Below, one piece after another: positions 24,101-32,265 of a DNA stretch of 64,000 bases. The notes under the pieces were generated by a model that was not told the origin of the DNA, searched no databases, and saw only the letters and a list, made by a program, of their open reading frames with translations. Both the position numbers and the translations under genes were made by a program. How positions within the stretch are numbered: the stretch's first letter is position 1; every line of letters starts with the position of its first letter. This stretch comes from Pseudomonas sp. AFG_SD02_1510_Pfu_092 (GTDB lineage Bacteria; Pseudomonadota; Gammaproteobacteria; Pseudomonadales; Pseudomonadaceae), in NCBI RefSeq assembly GCF_003331055.1, contig NZ_PUQD01000015.1:16285-80284 (forward strand), given 5' to 3'.

Positions 24101-24899
24101 AGAAGTGCGCATCGGGGGTGCGGGTTTGCGGGACGTTGGAACCCCAGGCGATGATGTAGTTGGAGTTGTACCAGTCGGCCGACTCCGGCACATCGGTCTG
24201 CTCGCCCCACACTTGTGGCGAGGCCGGCGGCAGGTCGCAATACCAGTCGTAGAACGACAGGCACACGCCACCGATCAGCGACAGGTAGCGGGCACCGGCG
24301 GCGTAGCTGACCATCGACATGGCCGGGATCGGCGAAAAGCCCACCACACGGTCCGGGCCGTGCTGCTTGACGGTGTGCACGTTGGCCGCAGCGATGATTT
24401 CGTTGACCTCGTCCCAGCTGGAACGCACGAAGCCGCCCATGCCGCGCTGGCTCTTGTACGACTCGGCCTTGACCGGGTCGCTGACGATGCTGGCCCAGGC
24501 CTCGACCGGTGCCAGGCTGCGCCGCGCCTCGCGCCACAGCTTGAGCAGCGGCTTGCGCACCTTGGGGTACTTCAGGCGGTTGGCGCTGTAGATGTACCAG
24601 CTGTAGCTGGCGCCGCGCGGGCAACCGCGTGGCTCGTGGTTGGGCAGGTCGTTGCGGGTGCGCGGGTAGTCGGTCTGCTGGGTTTCCCAGGTGATCAGGC
24701 CGTTCTTCACGTAGATCTTCCACGAGCACGACCCGGTGCAGTTCACCCCGTGGGTGGAGCGCACGATCTTGTCGTACTGCCAGCGCGAGCGGTAGACGTT
24801 CTCCCAGTCACGGGATTCCTTGCGGGTTTCACCGTGGCCGTTGGCAAACTCACCTTGTTTGCGCTTGAAGAAGCGCAACTGGTCGAGAAGGTGACTCAT
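21129..24899 (-). CDS. narG: Respiratory nitrate reductase, alpha subunit
   Basis: A 1256-residue catalytic subunit that reduces nitrate to nitrite at a molybdenum bis-MGD centre on the cytoplasmic face. The N-terminal FS0 cluster site is HGVNCTGSCSW (one His and Cys ligands) with NHEPRGCPRGAS further on; the region YDWYCDLPPASPQVWGEQ holds the Mo-ligand Asp area. The length matches E. coli NarG (1247). The ATG at 24899 has AGAGGA upstream; a TTG two codons earlier is rejected. narK2 ends 61 bases upstream. Confidence 0.97.
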   Translation of the reverse strand: MSHLLDQLRFFKRKQGEFANGHGETRKESRDWENVYRSRWQYDKIVRSTHGVNCTGSCSWKIYVKNGLITWETQQTDYPRTRNDLPNHEPRGCPRGASYSWYIYSANRLKYPKVRKPLLKLWREARRSLAPVEAWASIVSDPVKAESYKSQRGMGGFVRSSWDEVNEIIAAANVHTVKQHGPDRVVGFSPIPAMSMVSYAAGARYLSLIGGVCLSFYDWYCDLPPASPQVWGEQTDVPESADWYNSNYIIAWGSNVPQTRTPDAHFFTEVRYKGTKTVAITPDYAEVAKLTDLWLNPKQGTDAALAQAFSHVIFKEFHLDTRSDYFRDYAKKYTDLPMLVLLEERADGYSADRFLRASDLADNLGQENNPEWKTIAVDAISAGLVSPQGAIGYRWGEKGKWNIEAREGGEGRAIDLRLSLLDDGEAVEVAFPYFGGQYHEHFAAAPGDDIQLRRVPVRSLTLADGRQAKVATVFDLMAANLGIDRGLGGSNVASDYDDASVPGTPAWQEQITGVSRERAIQVAREFADNADKTHGRSMIIVGAAMNHWYHMDMNYRGLINMLMLCGCVGQTGGGWAHYVGQEKLRPQCGWLPLAFGLDWSRPPRQMNGTSFFYNHSSQWRHEKMSIHEVLSPLADKAQFPEHMLDYNIRAERAGWLPSAPQLNRNPLQVTRDAAAAGMPAKDYVLKSLQDGSLRFACEQPDNPANFPRNMFIWRSNLLGSSGKGHEYMLKYLLGTRNGVMNEDLGKRGGFKPSEAEWVEEGAIGKLDLVTTLDFRMSSTCMYSDIVLPTATWYEKDDMNTSDMHPFIHPLSAAIDPAWEARSDWEIYKGIAKAFSAMSEGQLGVEQDLVTVPLLHDSPGELAQPFGGSDWKTAGVAPVPGLNCPNMTVVERDYPATYKKFTSLGPLLDKLGNGGKGINWNTEHEVEFLGELNHTVRDEGVSQGRPKIESAIDAAEVILSLAPETNGHVAVKAWAALSEFTGRDHSHLATPKEHEAIRFRDIQAQPRKIISSPTWSGLEDEHVSYNAGYTNVHEYIPWRTITGRQQFYQDHPWMQAFGEQLQSYRPPINTRTVDYVKGKKPNGNPEIALNWITPHQKWGIHSTYSDNLIMLTLSRGGPIVWMSEVDAKKVGIEDNDWIECFNANGALTARAVVSQRVKEGMVMMYHAQERIVNVPGAESTKTRGGHHNSVTRVVLKPTHMIGGYAQQAYGFNYYGTVGCNRDEFVVVRKMSKVDWLDGTDVGGLGGDALPQPLPKDI

Positions 24900-24960
24900 G
24901 TTCAATTCCTCTCAGGCTGAGCGCGGCTGCCCGCGCTCGTAATCAAGTCGTCGGGCCCGG

Positions 24961-26376
24961 TCAGCAGGGCGTCTGCGCGCCTTTGCGCGCGTACCACCAC
25001 CAGGTCACCAGGATGCAACTGACGTAGTACGCGACGAACGCATACAGCGCTGCTTCCGGGCCACCGGTCAGGGCGATGGAGCTGCCGAAGCTCTTGGGGA
25101 TGAAGAAACCGCCGAAGGCGCCCACGGCCGAGCTGAAGCCCAGCACCGCGGCCGACTCCTTGCCCGCCTCGCGCAGTGCCCGCTCGCGCTCGGCCGGCTG
25201 GGCCTTGGCGCTGGCGCGTTCGTGCAGGGTGCGGAAGATCACCGGGATCATGCGGAAGGTGGAGCCGTTGCCGACGCCGGTGGTAATGAACAGCACCATG
25301 AACATGCTGAGGAAGCCGAAGAAGTGCCCGGCCTCGCCGGCCCGTGGCAGGAAGGCGATGACACCGAACACGGCGGCAATCATCAGCACGAAGTTCCACA
25401 GGGTTACCCGGGCCCCGCCGAGCTTGTCCGAGACCCAGCCACCCAGCGGCCGCGCCAGGGCGCCGACCAGCGGGCCGAGGAAGGCGAACTGCAGCGCATT
25501 CACCTGCGGGAACGAGGTCTTGATCAGCAGCGGGAAGGCGGCGGCAAAACCGATGAACGAGCCGAACGTGGCCAGGTACAGCCAGCACATCAGCCAGTTG
25601 TGCTTGCGCTTGAAGATCACCGCCTGCTCGCTGAACGAAGCGCTGGCAGACTTGAGGTCGTTCATGCCGAACCAGGCCGCCAGGGTGACCAGGGCAACCA
25701 GCGGCACCCACACAAGGCCGGCGTTCTGCAGCCACATCGCGCTGCCGTCGGCCAGCTCACGGGGCTCACCACCGGCGGCGCCGAACAGGCTGACACCGAT
25801 CACCATCGGCACCAGGAACTGCATGCCCGATACCCCCAGGTTGCCCAGGCCGGCATTCAGGCCCAACGCCGTGCCCTGCTGGGCCTTGGGGAAGAAGAAG
25901 CTGATGTTGGACATCGACGAGGCGAAGTTGCCACCGCCAAAACCGCACAACAACGCAATGATCACGAACACGCTGTAGGGGGTGCTTGGGTCTTGCAGCG
26001 CCACGCCCATCCACAACGCCGGGATCAGCAGCGAGGCGGTGCTCAGCGCAGTCCAGCGACGGCCGCCGAACACCGGCACGATGAACGAGTAGAACACCCG
26101 CAAGGCGGCGCCGGACAAGCCCGGCAGCGCCGCCAGCCAGAACAGCTGGTCAGTGCTGAAGGCAAAGCCTGCGGCGTTCATGCGCACGATCACCGTGCTC
26201 CACACCATCCACAGGGCAAAGGCCAGGAACAGCGCGGCGATGGAGATCCACAGGTTGCGGTTGGCGATGGTCCGGCCGGTCGCATTCCAGAACTGCGGGT
26301 CTTCCGGGCGCCAGTCCTCGATCACGGGCCCGGGGCGGGCCTGGCGGCCTACGGCGGGGTTGTTGGATGCCGACAT
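24961..26376 (-). CDS. narK2: Nitrate/nitrite transporter NarK2
   Basis: A 471-residue major-facilitator protein with about 12 membrane helices. The nitrate signature region is visible (GFGGGNFASSMSNISFFFP and later GVGNGSTFRMIPVIF), as in the NarK2 type that exchanges nitrate and nitrite. The N-terminal ~40 residues are soluble (VIEDWRPEDPQFWNATGR), a feature of NarK2-type proteins. The ATG at 26376 follows GAGGAG. It lies 20 bases after narK1, matching the narK1-narK2-narGHJI order of denitrifying pseudomonads. Confidence 0.95.
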   Translation of the reverse strand: MSASNNPAVGRQARPGPVIEDWRPEDPQFWNATGRTIANRNLWISIAALFLAFALWMVWSTVIVRMNAAGFAFSTDQLFWLAALPGLSGAALRVFYSFIVPVFGGRRWTALSTASLLIPALWMGVALQDPSTPYSVFVIIALLCGFGGGNFASSMSNISFFFPKAQQGTALGLNAGLGNLGVSGMQFLVPMVIGVSLFGAAGGEPRELADGSAMWLQNAGLVWVPLVALVTLAAWFGMNDLKSASASFSEQAVIFKRKHNWLMCWLYLATFGSFIGFAAAFPLLIKTSFPQVNALQFAFLGPLVGALARPLGGWVSDKLGGARVTLWNFVLMIAAVFGVIAFLPRAGEAGHFFGFLSMFMVLFITTGVGNGSTFRMIPVIFRTLHERASAKAQPAERERALREAGKESAAVLGFSSAVGAFGGFFIPKSFGSSIALTGGPEAALYAFVAYYVSCILVTWWWYARKGAQTPC

Positions 26377-26396
26377 GGTCAGTCTCCTCAAAGGGT

Positions 26397-27641
26397 TCAG
26401 GAATCGGAATGCTTGGCGCCCAGCACCGGTGTCTTGCGCACCTCGCTGAGGTACATCCAGATCAGCGAGACCCAGACGACGCCGTACAGCAGCATGAAGT
26501 TGGAGCTGCGCACGCCGGTCAGGTCGACCAGCGCGCCGAACAGGATCGGCAGCACGAAGCCACCCAGGCCGCCGGCCAGGCCGACGATGCCGGACACCGC
26601 GCCCATGCGGTCGGGGAACTCGTCGGCGATGTACTTGAACACCGAGGCCTTGCCGAACGCCCAGGCCACGCCGACGACGAACATCAGCGCGGTGAACACC
26701 CAGACGTTGAGGCCGATGTGGAAACTGCGCGGGCCGTCGATGGTCTGCACGGTGACGTCGGTCTGCGGGTACGAGAGCAGGAACAGGCACACCCAGCTCA
26801 CCCACATCACCCACCAGGTCACGCTTTGTGCCCCCCAGCGGTCGGACATCCAGCCACCCACGGCGCGCAGCACGCCACCGGGCAGAGAGAAGCAGGCGGC
26901 GAGCAAGGCGGCGCTCTGCAGGCTGAAACCGTATTCGCCGACGTAGTACTGGGTCATCCACAGGGCCAGGGCCACATAACCGCCGAAGACGATCGAGTAG
27001 TACTGGCAGTAGCGCCATACCCGCGGGTCTTTCAGGGTGGCCAGCTGTTCGCGCAGCGACACGCTGGAAGCCACCCGGTGCGCCTTGTCGTCATAGGTGA
27101 AGAACCAGAACATCACCGCGGTGACGAACAGGATCGCCGAGAACACCTTCGGCACCATCTGCCAGCTGGCGGCGGCGATGATCGCCGGGGCCAGGAACTT
27201 GGTCAGCGCCGAACCGGCATTGCCGGCACCGAAGATGCCCATGGCCAGGCCCTGGCGGGAAGCGTCGAACCATTTGGCGACGTAGGCGATACCCACCGAG
27301 AACGAGCCGCCGGCCAGGCCGACGAACAGGCCCAGCACCAGGAACTGCCAGTATTCGTGGGCATCGCCGATCAGGTAGATCGGCAGCACGCACACCAGCA
27401 TCAGCAGGAAAAACACGATGCGCCCGCCAAAGCGGTCGCCGAGCATGCCCAACGGCAGGCGCACCAGCGAACCGCTGAGCACCGGGGTGGCGGCCAGCAG
27501 GCCGAACTGGGTTTCGTTGAGGTCGAGCAGATCCTTGATAGGCACACCCAGCACCGCGAACATCATCCACACCATGAAGCAGATGGTGAAAGCGGTCGTG
27601 CTCATCCCGAGCACCAGCCCCTGCTGTACGTTGCGCTGCAT
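26397..27641 (-). CDS. narK1: Nitrate/proton symporter NarK1
   Basis: A 414-residue major-facilitator transporter of the NarK1 type, thought to bring in nitrate with protons. Signatures: FAVLGVPIKDLLDLNETQFG at the N-terminus, GLAGGSFSVGIAYVAKWF and GLAGGLGGFVLPILFG, the two glycine-rich nitrate signature motifs. The ATG at 27641 follows GGAGAG. It is the first gene of the cluster; an ANR box lies 61-74 bases upstream and a NarL site about 50 bases beyond that. Confidence 0.95.
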   Translation of the reverse strand: MQRNVQQGLVLGMSTTAFTICFMVWMMFAVLGVPIKDLLDLNETQFGLLAATPVLSGSLVRLPLGMLGDRFGGRIVFFLLMLVCVLPIYLIGDAHEYWQFLVLGLFVGLAGGSFSVGIAYVAKWFDASRQGLAMGIFGAGNAGSALTKFLAPAIIAAASWQMVPKVFSAILFVTAVMFWFFTYDDKAHRVASSVSLREQLATLKDPRVWRYCQYYSIVFGGYVALALWMTQYYVGEYGFSLQSAALLAACFSLPGGVLRAVGGWMSDRWGAQSVTWWVMWVSWVCLFLLSYPQTDVTVQTIDGPRSFHIGLNVWVFTALMFVVGVAWAFGKASVFKYIADEFPDRMGAVSGIVGLAGGLGGFVLPILFGALVDLTGVRSSNFMLLYGVVWVSLIWMYLSEVRKTPVLGAKHSDS

Positions 27642-27701
27642 GTGAACGCTCTCCAGGGCGACATTTCACGCGCAGGCTAGGAGCATGGCGCCCGGCCGCG
27701 A

Positions 27702-27715
27702 TTGACCTGCATCAA
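27702..27715. promoter_or_regulatory. ANR/FNR-type box in the narK1-narX gap
   Basis: TTGAC-CTGC-ATCAA, one base from the ideal palindrome. At -41.5 it places the narK1 transcript start near 27667. Confidence 0.75.
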
Positions 27716-27753
27716 GGTGCAAGGGCTGCCGGCTGGCCTACCATGTAGGCCGC

Positions 27754-27769
27754 TACCACCAAAGTGGTA
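27754..27769. promoter_or_regulatory. NarL 7-2-7 binding site
   Basis: TACCACC-AA-AGTGGTA: two inverted heptamers with a 2-base spacer. The right one matches the NarL consensus TACYNMT exactly when read on the minus strand, the left one 6 of 7. It lies between the divergent narK1 and narX genes, so NarL may act on both. Confidence 0.7.
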
Positions 27770-27874
27770 GAGGCTTTAAACGCCAATTAATCCTTTTTAA
27801 TCAATGACTTAAATGGATTTGTCGGAAACGCCTGGCAGCGGATAAACGCGCCGGCACTCTTTGGAGGTAGCAGC

Positions 27875-29680
27875 ATGCTGAGCTGGCTGAAAAGCTCGTT
27901 GCCGGCCCGTGCCGGGCTGGCCGTGGTGCTGCTGGCCGCCCTCAGCCTGGCCAGTACATTCAGCGCGGTGATGATCGCCCGGGTGAGCGAGAACGATGCC
28001 GCCGCCATGAACACCGCCGGCTCCTTGCGCATGGCCACCTACCGCCTGGACTGGCAGCTGGAAGCCAACGCCGCCCCGGCGCTGCTCGACCAGCTGCGCG
28101 ACGACATGCAGCAACGCCTGCAAAGCCCGACCCTGGCGCACATGCTCGATGACGGCGACCACAGCCCGGTTGGCAAGGCCTTCGCCCAAGTACTCGGGCA
28201 ATGGCAAACCCACCTGCTGCCGGCGTTGCAGGCCAATGACAAACAGCGCTTCCAGCAAGAGGCCGAGCGCTTCGTCGAGCACCTGGAAGACTTCGTCCTG
28301 CAGTTGCAGAAGCAGAGCGAGCGGCGCCAGGGCTGGCAACAGAATATCCAGGGCGCGGCGCTGTTGATCACCGTGGTGATTTTGCTGATCGGCCTGTATG
28401 AACTGAACAGCGGGGTGATCGCCCCGTTGCAGGAACTGGTGCGCACCACCGAACGCTTTCGCGCCGGCAAGCTCGATGCACGCATCCGCCATCGTTCCAG
28501 CGACGAACTGGGGCAGATGGCCGACAGCTTCAATGCCATGGCCGATGCCATCGAGCAGTCACACCGCACCCTGGCCTCGCGCGTGGCGGAAAAGACCCAG
28601 GAGCTGGAGCAGAGCAACGCCGCCCTCGACCTGCTGTGCCACGCCAGCCGCAGCATCGCCACCCAGCCGACCAGCGCCGAGCACCTGGACGAGCTGATCT
28701 CCAGCTTCCAGCAACGCTTGCCGGGGTTGCGCCTGTCCTTGTGCCTGCACGGCGAAAACGCCGCCGGCCATGCCCAGTTGATCGCCCTGCATGGCGACGA
28801 CGGCACGCGCGATGTCTGCGCGCCCGGCGATTGCCACAGCTGCCAGCGCCAGTTCCTGGCCAACCGCTTCAGCCTGCCGGTCAGTTCGCAAGGTGTGCTG
28901 CTGGGCGACTTGCGTGCGTATTTTCTCGATGGGCACGCGGCGCATGCCTGGGAGCGTGAGCTGATACAGGCGCTGGCTGACCTGATCGGCACCAGTTTGT
29001 CGCTGGAGCGCCAGCGCGAACGGGAAAACCGCCTGTTGCTGCTCGACGAGCGCAACACCATCGCCCGCGAACTGCATGACTCGCTGGCCCAGGCGCTGTC
29101 GTACATGAAGCTGCAGGTCAGCCGTCTGCAAACCCTGATTCGCCGTGGTGAAAATACTGAAACCCTGTTGGCGGTCAGTGACGAATTGCGCACCGGGCTG
29201 AACAATGGCTACCGGCAACTGCGTGAGCTGCTGACCACCTTCCGCCTGCAGATTCAGGACGGCGGGCTGGAGCAGGCACTGGAAGACACCGCCCACGAGT
29301 TTGCCGAACGCGGCAACATGCGTGTGCGCCTGCAACAGCAACCGCTGGCATTCACTCTGGGTGCCAACGAGCAGATCCATGTGCTGCAGATTGCCCGTGA
29401 AGCGCTGTCCAATTGTGCCCGCCACGCCAAGGCCAGCGAGGCCTGGGTGTACCTGCGCCAGGATGGCGAGCTGATCGAACTGCTGGTGGAGGATGACGGC
29501 ATCGGGCTTCAGCCCGATTACGACGGCCGCCAGCACCACGGCCTGAACATCATGCAGGAGCGCGCCCGCAGCCTGGGCGGCCAGCTCAGCCTGGCACCCC
29601 GCGCCCCTCAAGGTACGCAGGTAAGGCTGCGTTTCGCCCCGGGCTTCCTGCGCCAACCTGAAACCGAGACGCCGACATGA
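27875..29680 (+). CDS. narX: Nitrate/nitrite sensor histidine kinase
   Basis: A 601-residue inner-membrane kinase. TM1 is about residues 14-35 and TM2 157-177, enclosing a periplasmic sensor with the nitrate-binding P-box at ~44-56 (AMNTAGSLRMATYRL). A HAMP segment (~178-230) is followed by a GAF-like region with the cysteine cluster CAPGDCHSC (315-323) known from NarX, then the HisKA_3 phosphoacceptor ERNTIARELHDSLAQ with His401 and an HATPase domain ending in GLNIMQERARSLGG. The ATG at 27875 follows GGAGG. Its stop overlaps the narL start (ATGA). Confidence 0.95.
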   Translation: MLSWLKSSLPARAGLAVVLLAALSLASTFSAVMIARVSENDAAAMNTAGSLRMATYRLDWQLEANAAPALLDQLRDDMQQRLQSPTLAHMLDDGDHSPVGKAFAQVLGQWQTHLLPALQANDKQRFQQEAERFVEHLEDFVLQLQKQSERRQGWQQNIQGAALLITVVILLIGLYELNSGVIAPLQELVRTTERFRAGKLDARIRHRSSDELGQMADSFNAMADAIEQSHRTLASRVAEKTQELEQSNAALDLLCHASRSIATQPTSAEHLDELISSFQQRLPGLRLSLCLHGENAAGHAQLIALHGDDGTRDVCAPGDCHSCQRQFLANRFSLPVSSQGVLLGDLRAYFLDGHAAHAWERELIQALADLIGTSLSLERQRERENRLLLLDERNTIARELHDSLAQALSYMKLQVSRLQTLIRRGENTETLLAVSDELRTGLNNGYRQLRELLTTFRLQIQDGGLEQALEDTAHEFAERGNMRVRLQQQPLAFTLGANEQIHVLQIAREALSNCARHAKASEAWVYLRQDGELIELLVEDDGIGLQPDYDGRQHHGLNIMQERARSLGGQLSLAPRAPQGTQVRLRFAPGFLRQPETETPT

Positions 29681-30315
29681 ACGTTGCTGCCCCCTATACC
29701 CTGCTGCTGGCCGATGACCATCCGATGATGCGCCGTGCGTTGCGCCAGCTGATCGAGCTGGAAAGCGACCTGGTGGTGGTCGGCGAAGCGAACAATGGTG
29801 TCGAGGCCTGCGAACTGGTGCAACGGCTGCAGCCGGACCTGGTGGTGCTGGACAACAACATGCCCGAGCTCAACGGTGTGGAGGCGCTCAAGCGCCTGCG
29901 CGAACAGGGCTATGCGGGGCGCATTCTGCTGTTCACGGTATCGGATGCCGAGCAGGATGTGCGCGATGCCATGCGTTTCGGCGCCAACGGTTATCTGCTC
30001 AAGGACATGGAGCCAGAGCTGCTGATCGAGCGCATACGCGACCTGCTGGCCGGCAGCCTGGTGGTCAGCCCGGCGCTGAGCACCGTGCTGGCTCAGGCCC
30101 TTCGGGCCTCGCATGGCGCCAGCTCGCTTGACCTGACCGACCGCGAGCGGCAGGTGTTGAAGATGATCGCCGGGGGCTTGAGCAACAAGATGATCGGCAA
30201 CAAGCTGGGGATTACCGAAGGGACGGTGAAGGTGCATGTGAAGAATCTGCTGCACAAGCTTGGTTTGCGCTCGCGCGTCGAAGCCGCCGTCTGGGCCCTG
30301 GAAAACCTGCGCTAG
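29677..30315 (+). CDS. narL: Nitrate/nitrite response regulator
   Basis: A 212-residue two-component regulator. The receiver has the acidic pair DD at 13-14, phosphoacceptor Asp59 (LVVLDNNMP) and the switch Lys in LLKDMEPE. The C-terminal LuxR-type helix-turn-helix is LTDRERQVLKMIAGGL, then GITEGTVKVHVKNLLHKL. Cotranscribed with narX; likely controls narK1 through the site at 27754-27769. Confidence 0.95.
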   Translation: MNVAAPYTLLLADDHPMMRRALRQLIELESDLVVVGEANNGVEACELVQRLQPDLVVLDNNMPELNGVEALKRLREQGYAGRILLFTVSDAEQDVRDAMRFGANGYLLKDMEPELLIERIRDLLAGSLVVSPALSTVLAQALRASHGASSLDLTDRERQVLKMIAGGLSNKMIGNKLGITEGTVKVHVKNLLHKLGLRSRVEAAVWALENLR

Positions 30316-30345
30316 CCCGGGCGCTGCAATCTGTGCGTTGGTAAC

Positions 30346-30885
30346 CTGTGGGAGCGGCCGTGGCCGCGAACACCGGCGCAGCCGGTGCCATCTACCGCGT
30401 CGCCTGCTTCGCGGGTGAACCCGCTCCCACAGTAGACGGCGCAAGCCCGGCTGACGCTGTGCCTGTGGGAGCGGCTTTAGCCGCGAACACCGGCGCAGCC
30501 GGTGCCATACACCGCGTCGCCTGCTTCGCGGGTGAACCCGCTCCCACAGTAGGCGGTGCAGGCCTCGGCTGACGCTGGACCTGTGGGAGCGGCCGTGGCC
30601 GCGAACACCGGCGCAGCCGGTGCCATCCACCGCGTCGCCTGCTTCGCGGGCTTGCCCGCTCCCACAGTAGTAGGCGGTGCAGGTCTCGGCTGACGCTGGA
30701 CCTGTGGGAGCGGCTTTAGCCGCGAACACCGGCGCAGCCGGTGCCATACACCGCGCCGCCTGCTTCGCGGGTGAACCCGCTCCCACAGTAGTAGACGGCG
30801 CAGGCCCGGCTGACGCTGGACCTGTGGGAGCGGCTTTAGCCGCGAACACCGGCGCAGCCGGTGCCATCGCTCCCACAGGTGCTAG
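30346..30885. repeat. Tandem BIME array, about 4.5 units of ~120 bp
   Basis: Units begin at 30346, 30463, 30581, 30702 and 30822 (periods 117-121). Each has a rightward REP (CTGTGGGAGCGG, then CCGTGG or CTTTAG, then CCGCGAACACCGG), a GGCGCAGCCGGTGCC hairpin, and a leftward REP (CGGGTGAACCCGCTCCCACA) plus a ~30-base linker. The last unit is cut off after the hairpin. The whole narL-ubiT gap is filled by it. Confidence 0.93.
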
Positions 30886-30897
30886 CCGACTGCGAGC

Positions 30898-31374
30898 TCA
30901 CACCGTACCTGTGCGGCCTTGTGTGCTGGCAGCCTCGCCCAGGCCTTTGACCACCCGCCACACCCTCGGCGGCATCTGTTCCGGGTCCAGGGCATCCAGC
31001 AGGTTCTTCACCGCCAGCCCCAACTCGGTATCACCCTCGATCACCAGCCGCCGCCGGAAGAACAGGGTATCCGGGTCTTCCTGCCGGCTGGCCAGCAGCA
31101 GAAACTCGCGCCAGTTGCCACGAATGGTCACGTCCACATCCCGCCGCGCGGCAACCCGCAGGCGCCTGCCGTCGCAGGTGATGCACCAGGCCAGCCCCAG
31201 GTCGCTGACCTGCAGGCGCAGCCAGTGCCCGCGCAACACGGCAAACGTGCCCTGCGCCAACGGTTCGGCGAACAGCCGTGCCGCCAGCTTCTCGATCAGC
31301 ATCCGCTGGCAGCCGAAGGGCACGTGCCGCCCCAGCTTGAGCAAGGGCTCGCCATACTCCAGCCACCACTTCAT
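30898..31374 (-). CDS. ubiT: Anaerobic ubiquinone accessory factor UbiT (SCP2 domain)
   Basis: A 158-residue SCP2-type lipid-binding protein needed for oxygen-independent ubiquinone synthesis, probably presenting the hydrophobic intermediates to UbiU-UbiV. The SCP2 fold is seen from residue ~40 (QGTFAVLRGHWLRLQV) through DVDVTIRGNWREFLLLAS to the end (LVIEGDTELGLAVKNLLDAL). Its ATG overlaps the ubiV stop (ATGA). Last gene of the moaB-moeA-ubiUVT operon; the BIME array follows. Confidence 0.9.
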   Translation of the reverse strand: MKWWLEYGEPLLKLGRHVPFGCQRMLIEKLAARLFAEPLAQGTFAVLRGHWLRLQVSDLGLAWCITCDGRRLRVAARRDVDVTIRGNWREFLLLASRQEDPDTLFFRRRLVIEGDTELGLAVKNLLDALDPEQMPPRVWRVVKGLGEAASTQGRTGTV

Positions 31375-32258
31375 GCCAGTACCTCCCCTATTCGCAACAT
31401 GCCCGGCCGATCATGCCAGTAGCCGTTGCAGCCAGCGGTCGCGATAGGCGGCGCAGCACCGTCACGGACGGCGTCATAGGCGGCGATGACCGCCTGCATA
31501 CCTTCGCTGCGCGGGCTCAGGCGCAGAATGTCCACGCCACTGTCGACAATACCGGCATAGTCGCTTAGCAGGTTGCAGGCCTCGCCCGACATCGTCTGGA
31601 TGCCGTTGAGCACAAACAGGGCCTCGCCTTCCTGGCTCGACATCGGCAGGCCGTCCGCGTACGCCTGGCAACACAACTGGCAGTCGTCCTTCGGCCGGTT
31701 CTGCGCGCGGGCGGTAAAACAACGCGCGGAATAGGCCAAAGGCAGGTGACCATAGGCGAACAGCTCCACCTCGGGCCGTGCGATACCCAGGGTGTCGAGC
31801 TGCAGCAGGCAATCCCGCAGCAGCCGCCCGGCACACTCCACTGGCGGCACCCAACGCTGCAGCCCGCACGCCATCAACTCCTGCAAGGCGTAGGGGTTGT
31901 ACAGGTTCAGCGCCGGCCCGGCGACAAACGGCAGACGGCGCTCGGCCAGCATCTGCACCGCGCCCATGTCGTTGGCTTCTACCAGCAGTTCACCGTTCTC
32001 GCACAGGCGCTTGAGGCTCGACAGCTCCGAGGCGGCCTCTACCAGCGCCAGCCCCGACAGCACCAGTTCGGCGCCAGTGGCGGCGCGCAACTCGCGGGCC
32101 AGGCCAAGCCAGTCGTCCAGCGACAACGCCCGGCGCTTGGCGCACACGGTTTCGCCCAGGTAGATCACATCCAGTGGCTGACCGGCCATCGCTTCATAGA
32201 ACGCCAGCAGTTTCGCCCGGCTCCAGTAAAAGAGCACCGGCCCAAGACTCAGCTTCAT
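31371..32258 (-). CDS. ubiV: Anaerobic ubiquinone hydroxylation protein UbiV
   Basis: A 295-residue U32-peptidase-family protein (formerly YhbV) that binds a [4Fe-4S] cluster and with UbiU carries out the O2-independent hydroxylations of ubiquinone synthesis, using prephenate as oxygen donor in E. coli. The start MKLSLGPVLFYWSR and GETVCAKRR are typical; the cluster cysteines are in GETVCAKR, ARCFTARAQ and DDCQLCC. The ATG at 32258 is the conserved start, 7 bases after the ubiU stop. Confidence 0.92.
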   Translation of the reverse strand: MKLSLGPVLFYWSRAKLLAFYEAMAGQPLDVIYLGETVCAKRRALSLDDWLGLARELRAATGAELVLSGLALVEAASELSSLKRLCENGELLVEANDMGAVQMLAERRLPFVAGPALNLYNPYALQELMACGLQRWVPPVECAGRLLRDCLLQLDTLGIARPEVELFAYGHLPLAYSARCFTARAQNRPKDDCQLCCQAYADGLPMSSQEGEALFVLNGIQTMSGEACNLLSDYAGIVDSGVDILRLSPRSEGMQAVIAAYDAVRDGAAPPIATAGCNGYWHDRPGMLRIGEVLA

Positions 32259-32265
32259 AGGCACC

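Noticed and set aside
20970..24920. 1316-codon open frame opposite narG
   Set aside because: Antisense shadow of a high-GC gene; composition reflects narG codons, no domain, no ribosome site. The same applies to long frames opposite nrdD (14378-15877), narK (25222-27680) and tex (60858-63131).
30348..30572. Open frame reading repeated GAAGAI-type peptides
   Set aside because: It is translated BIME repeat sequence, not a gene.
30346..30885. CRISPR-like regular spacing
   Set aside because: Units are ~120 bp with palindromic REP cores and near-identical linkers; no short repeats with unique spacers and no cas genes.
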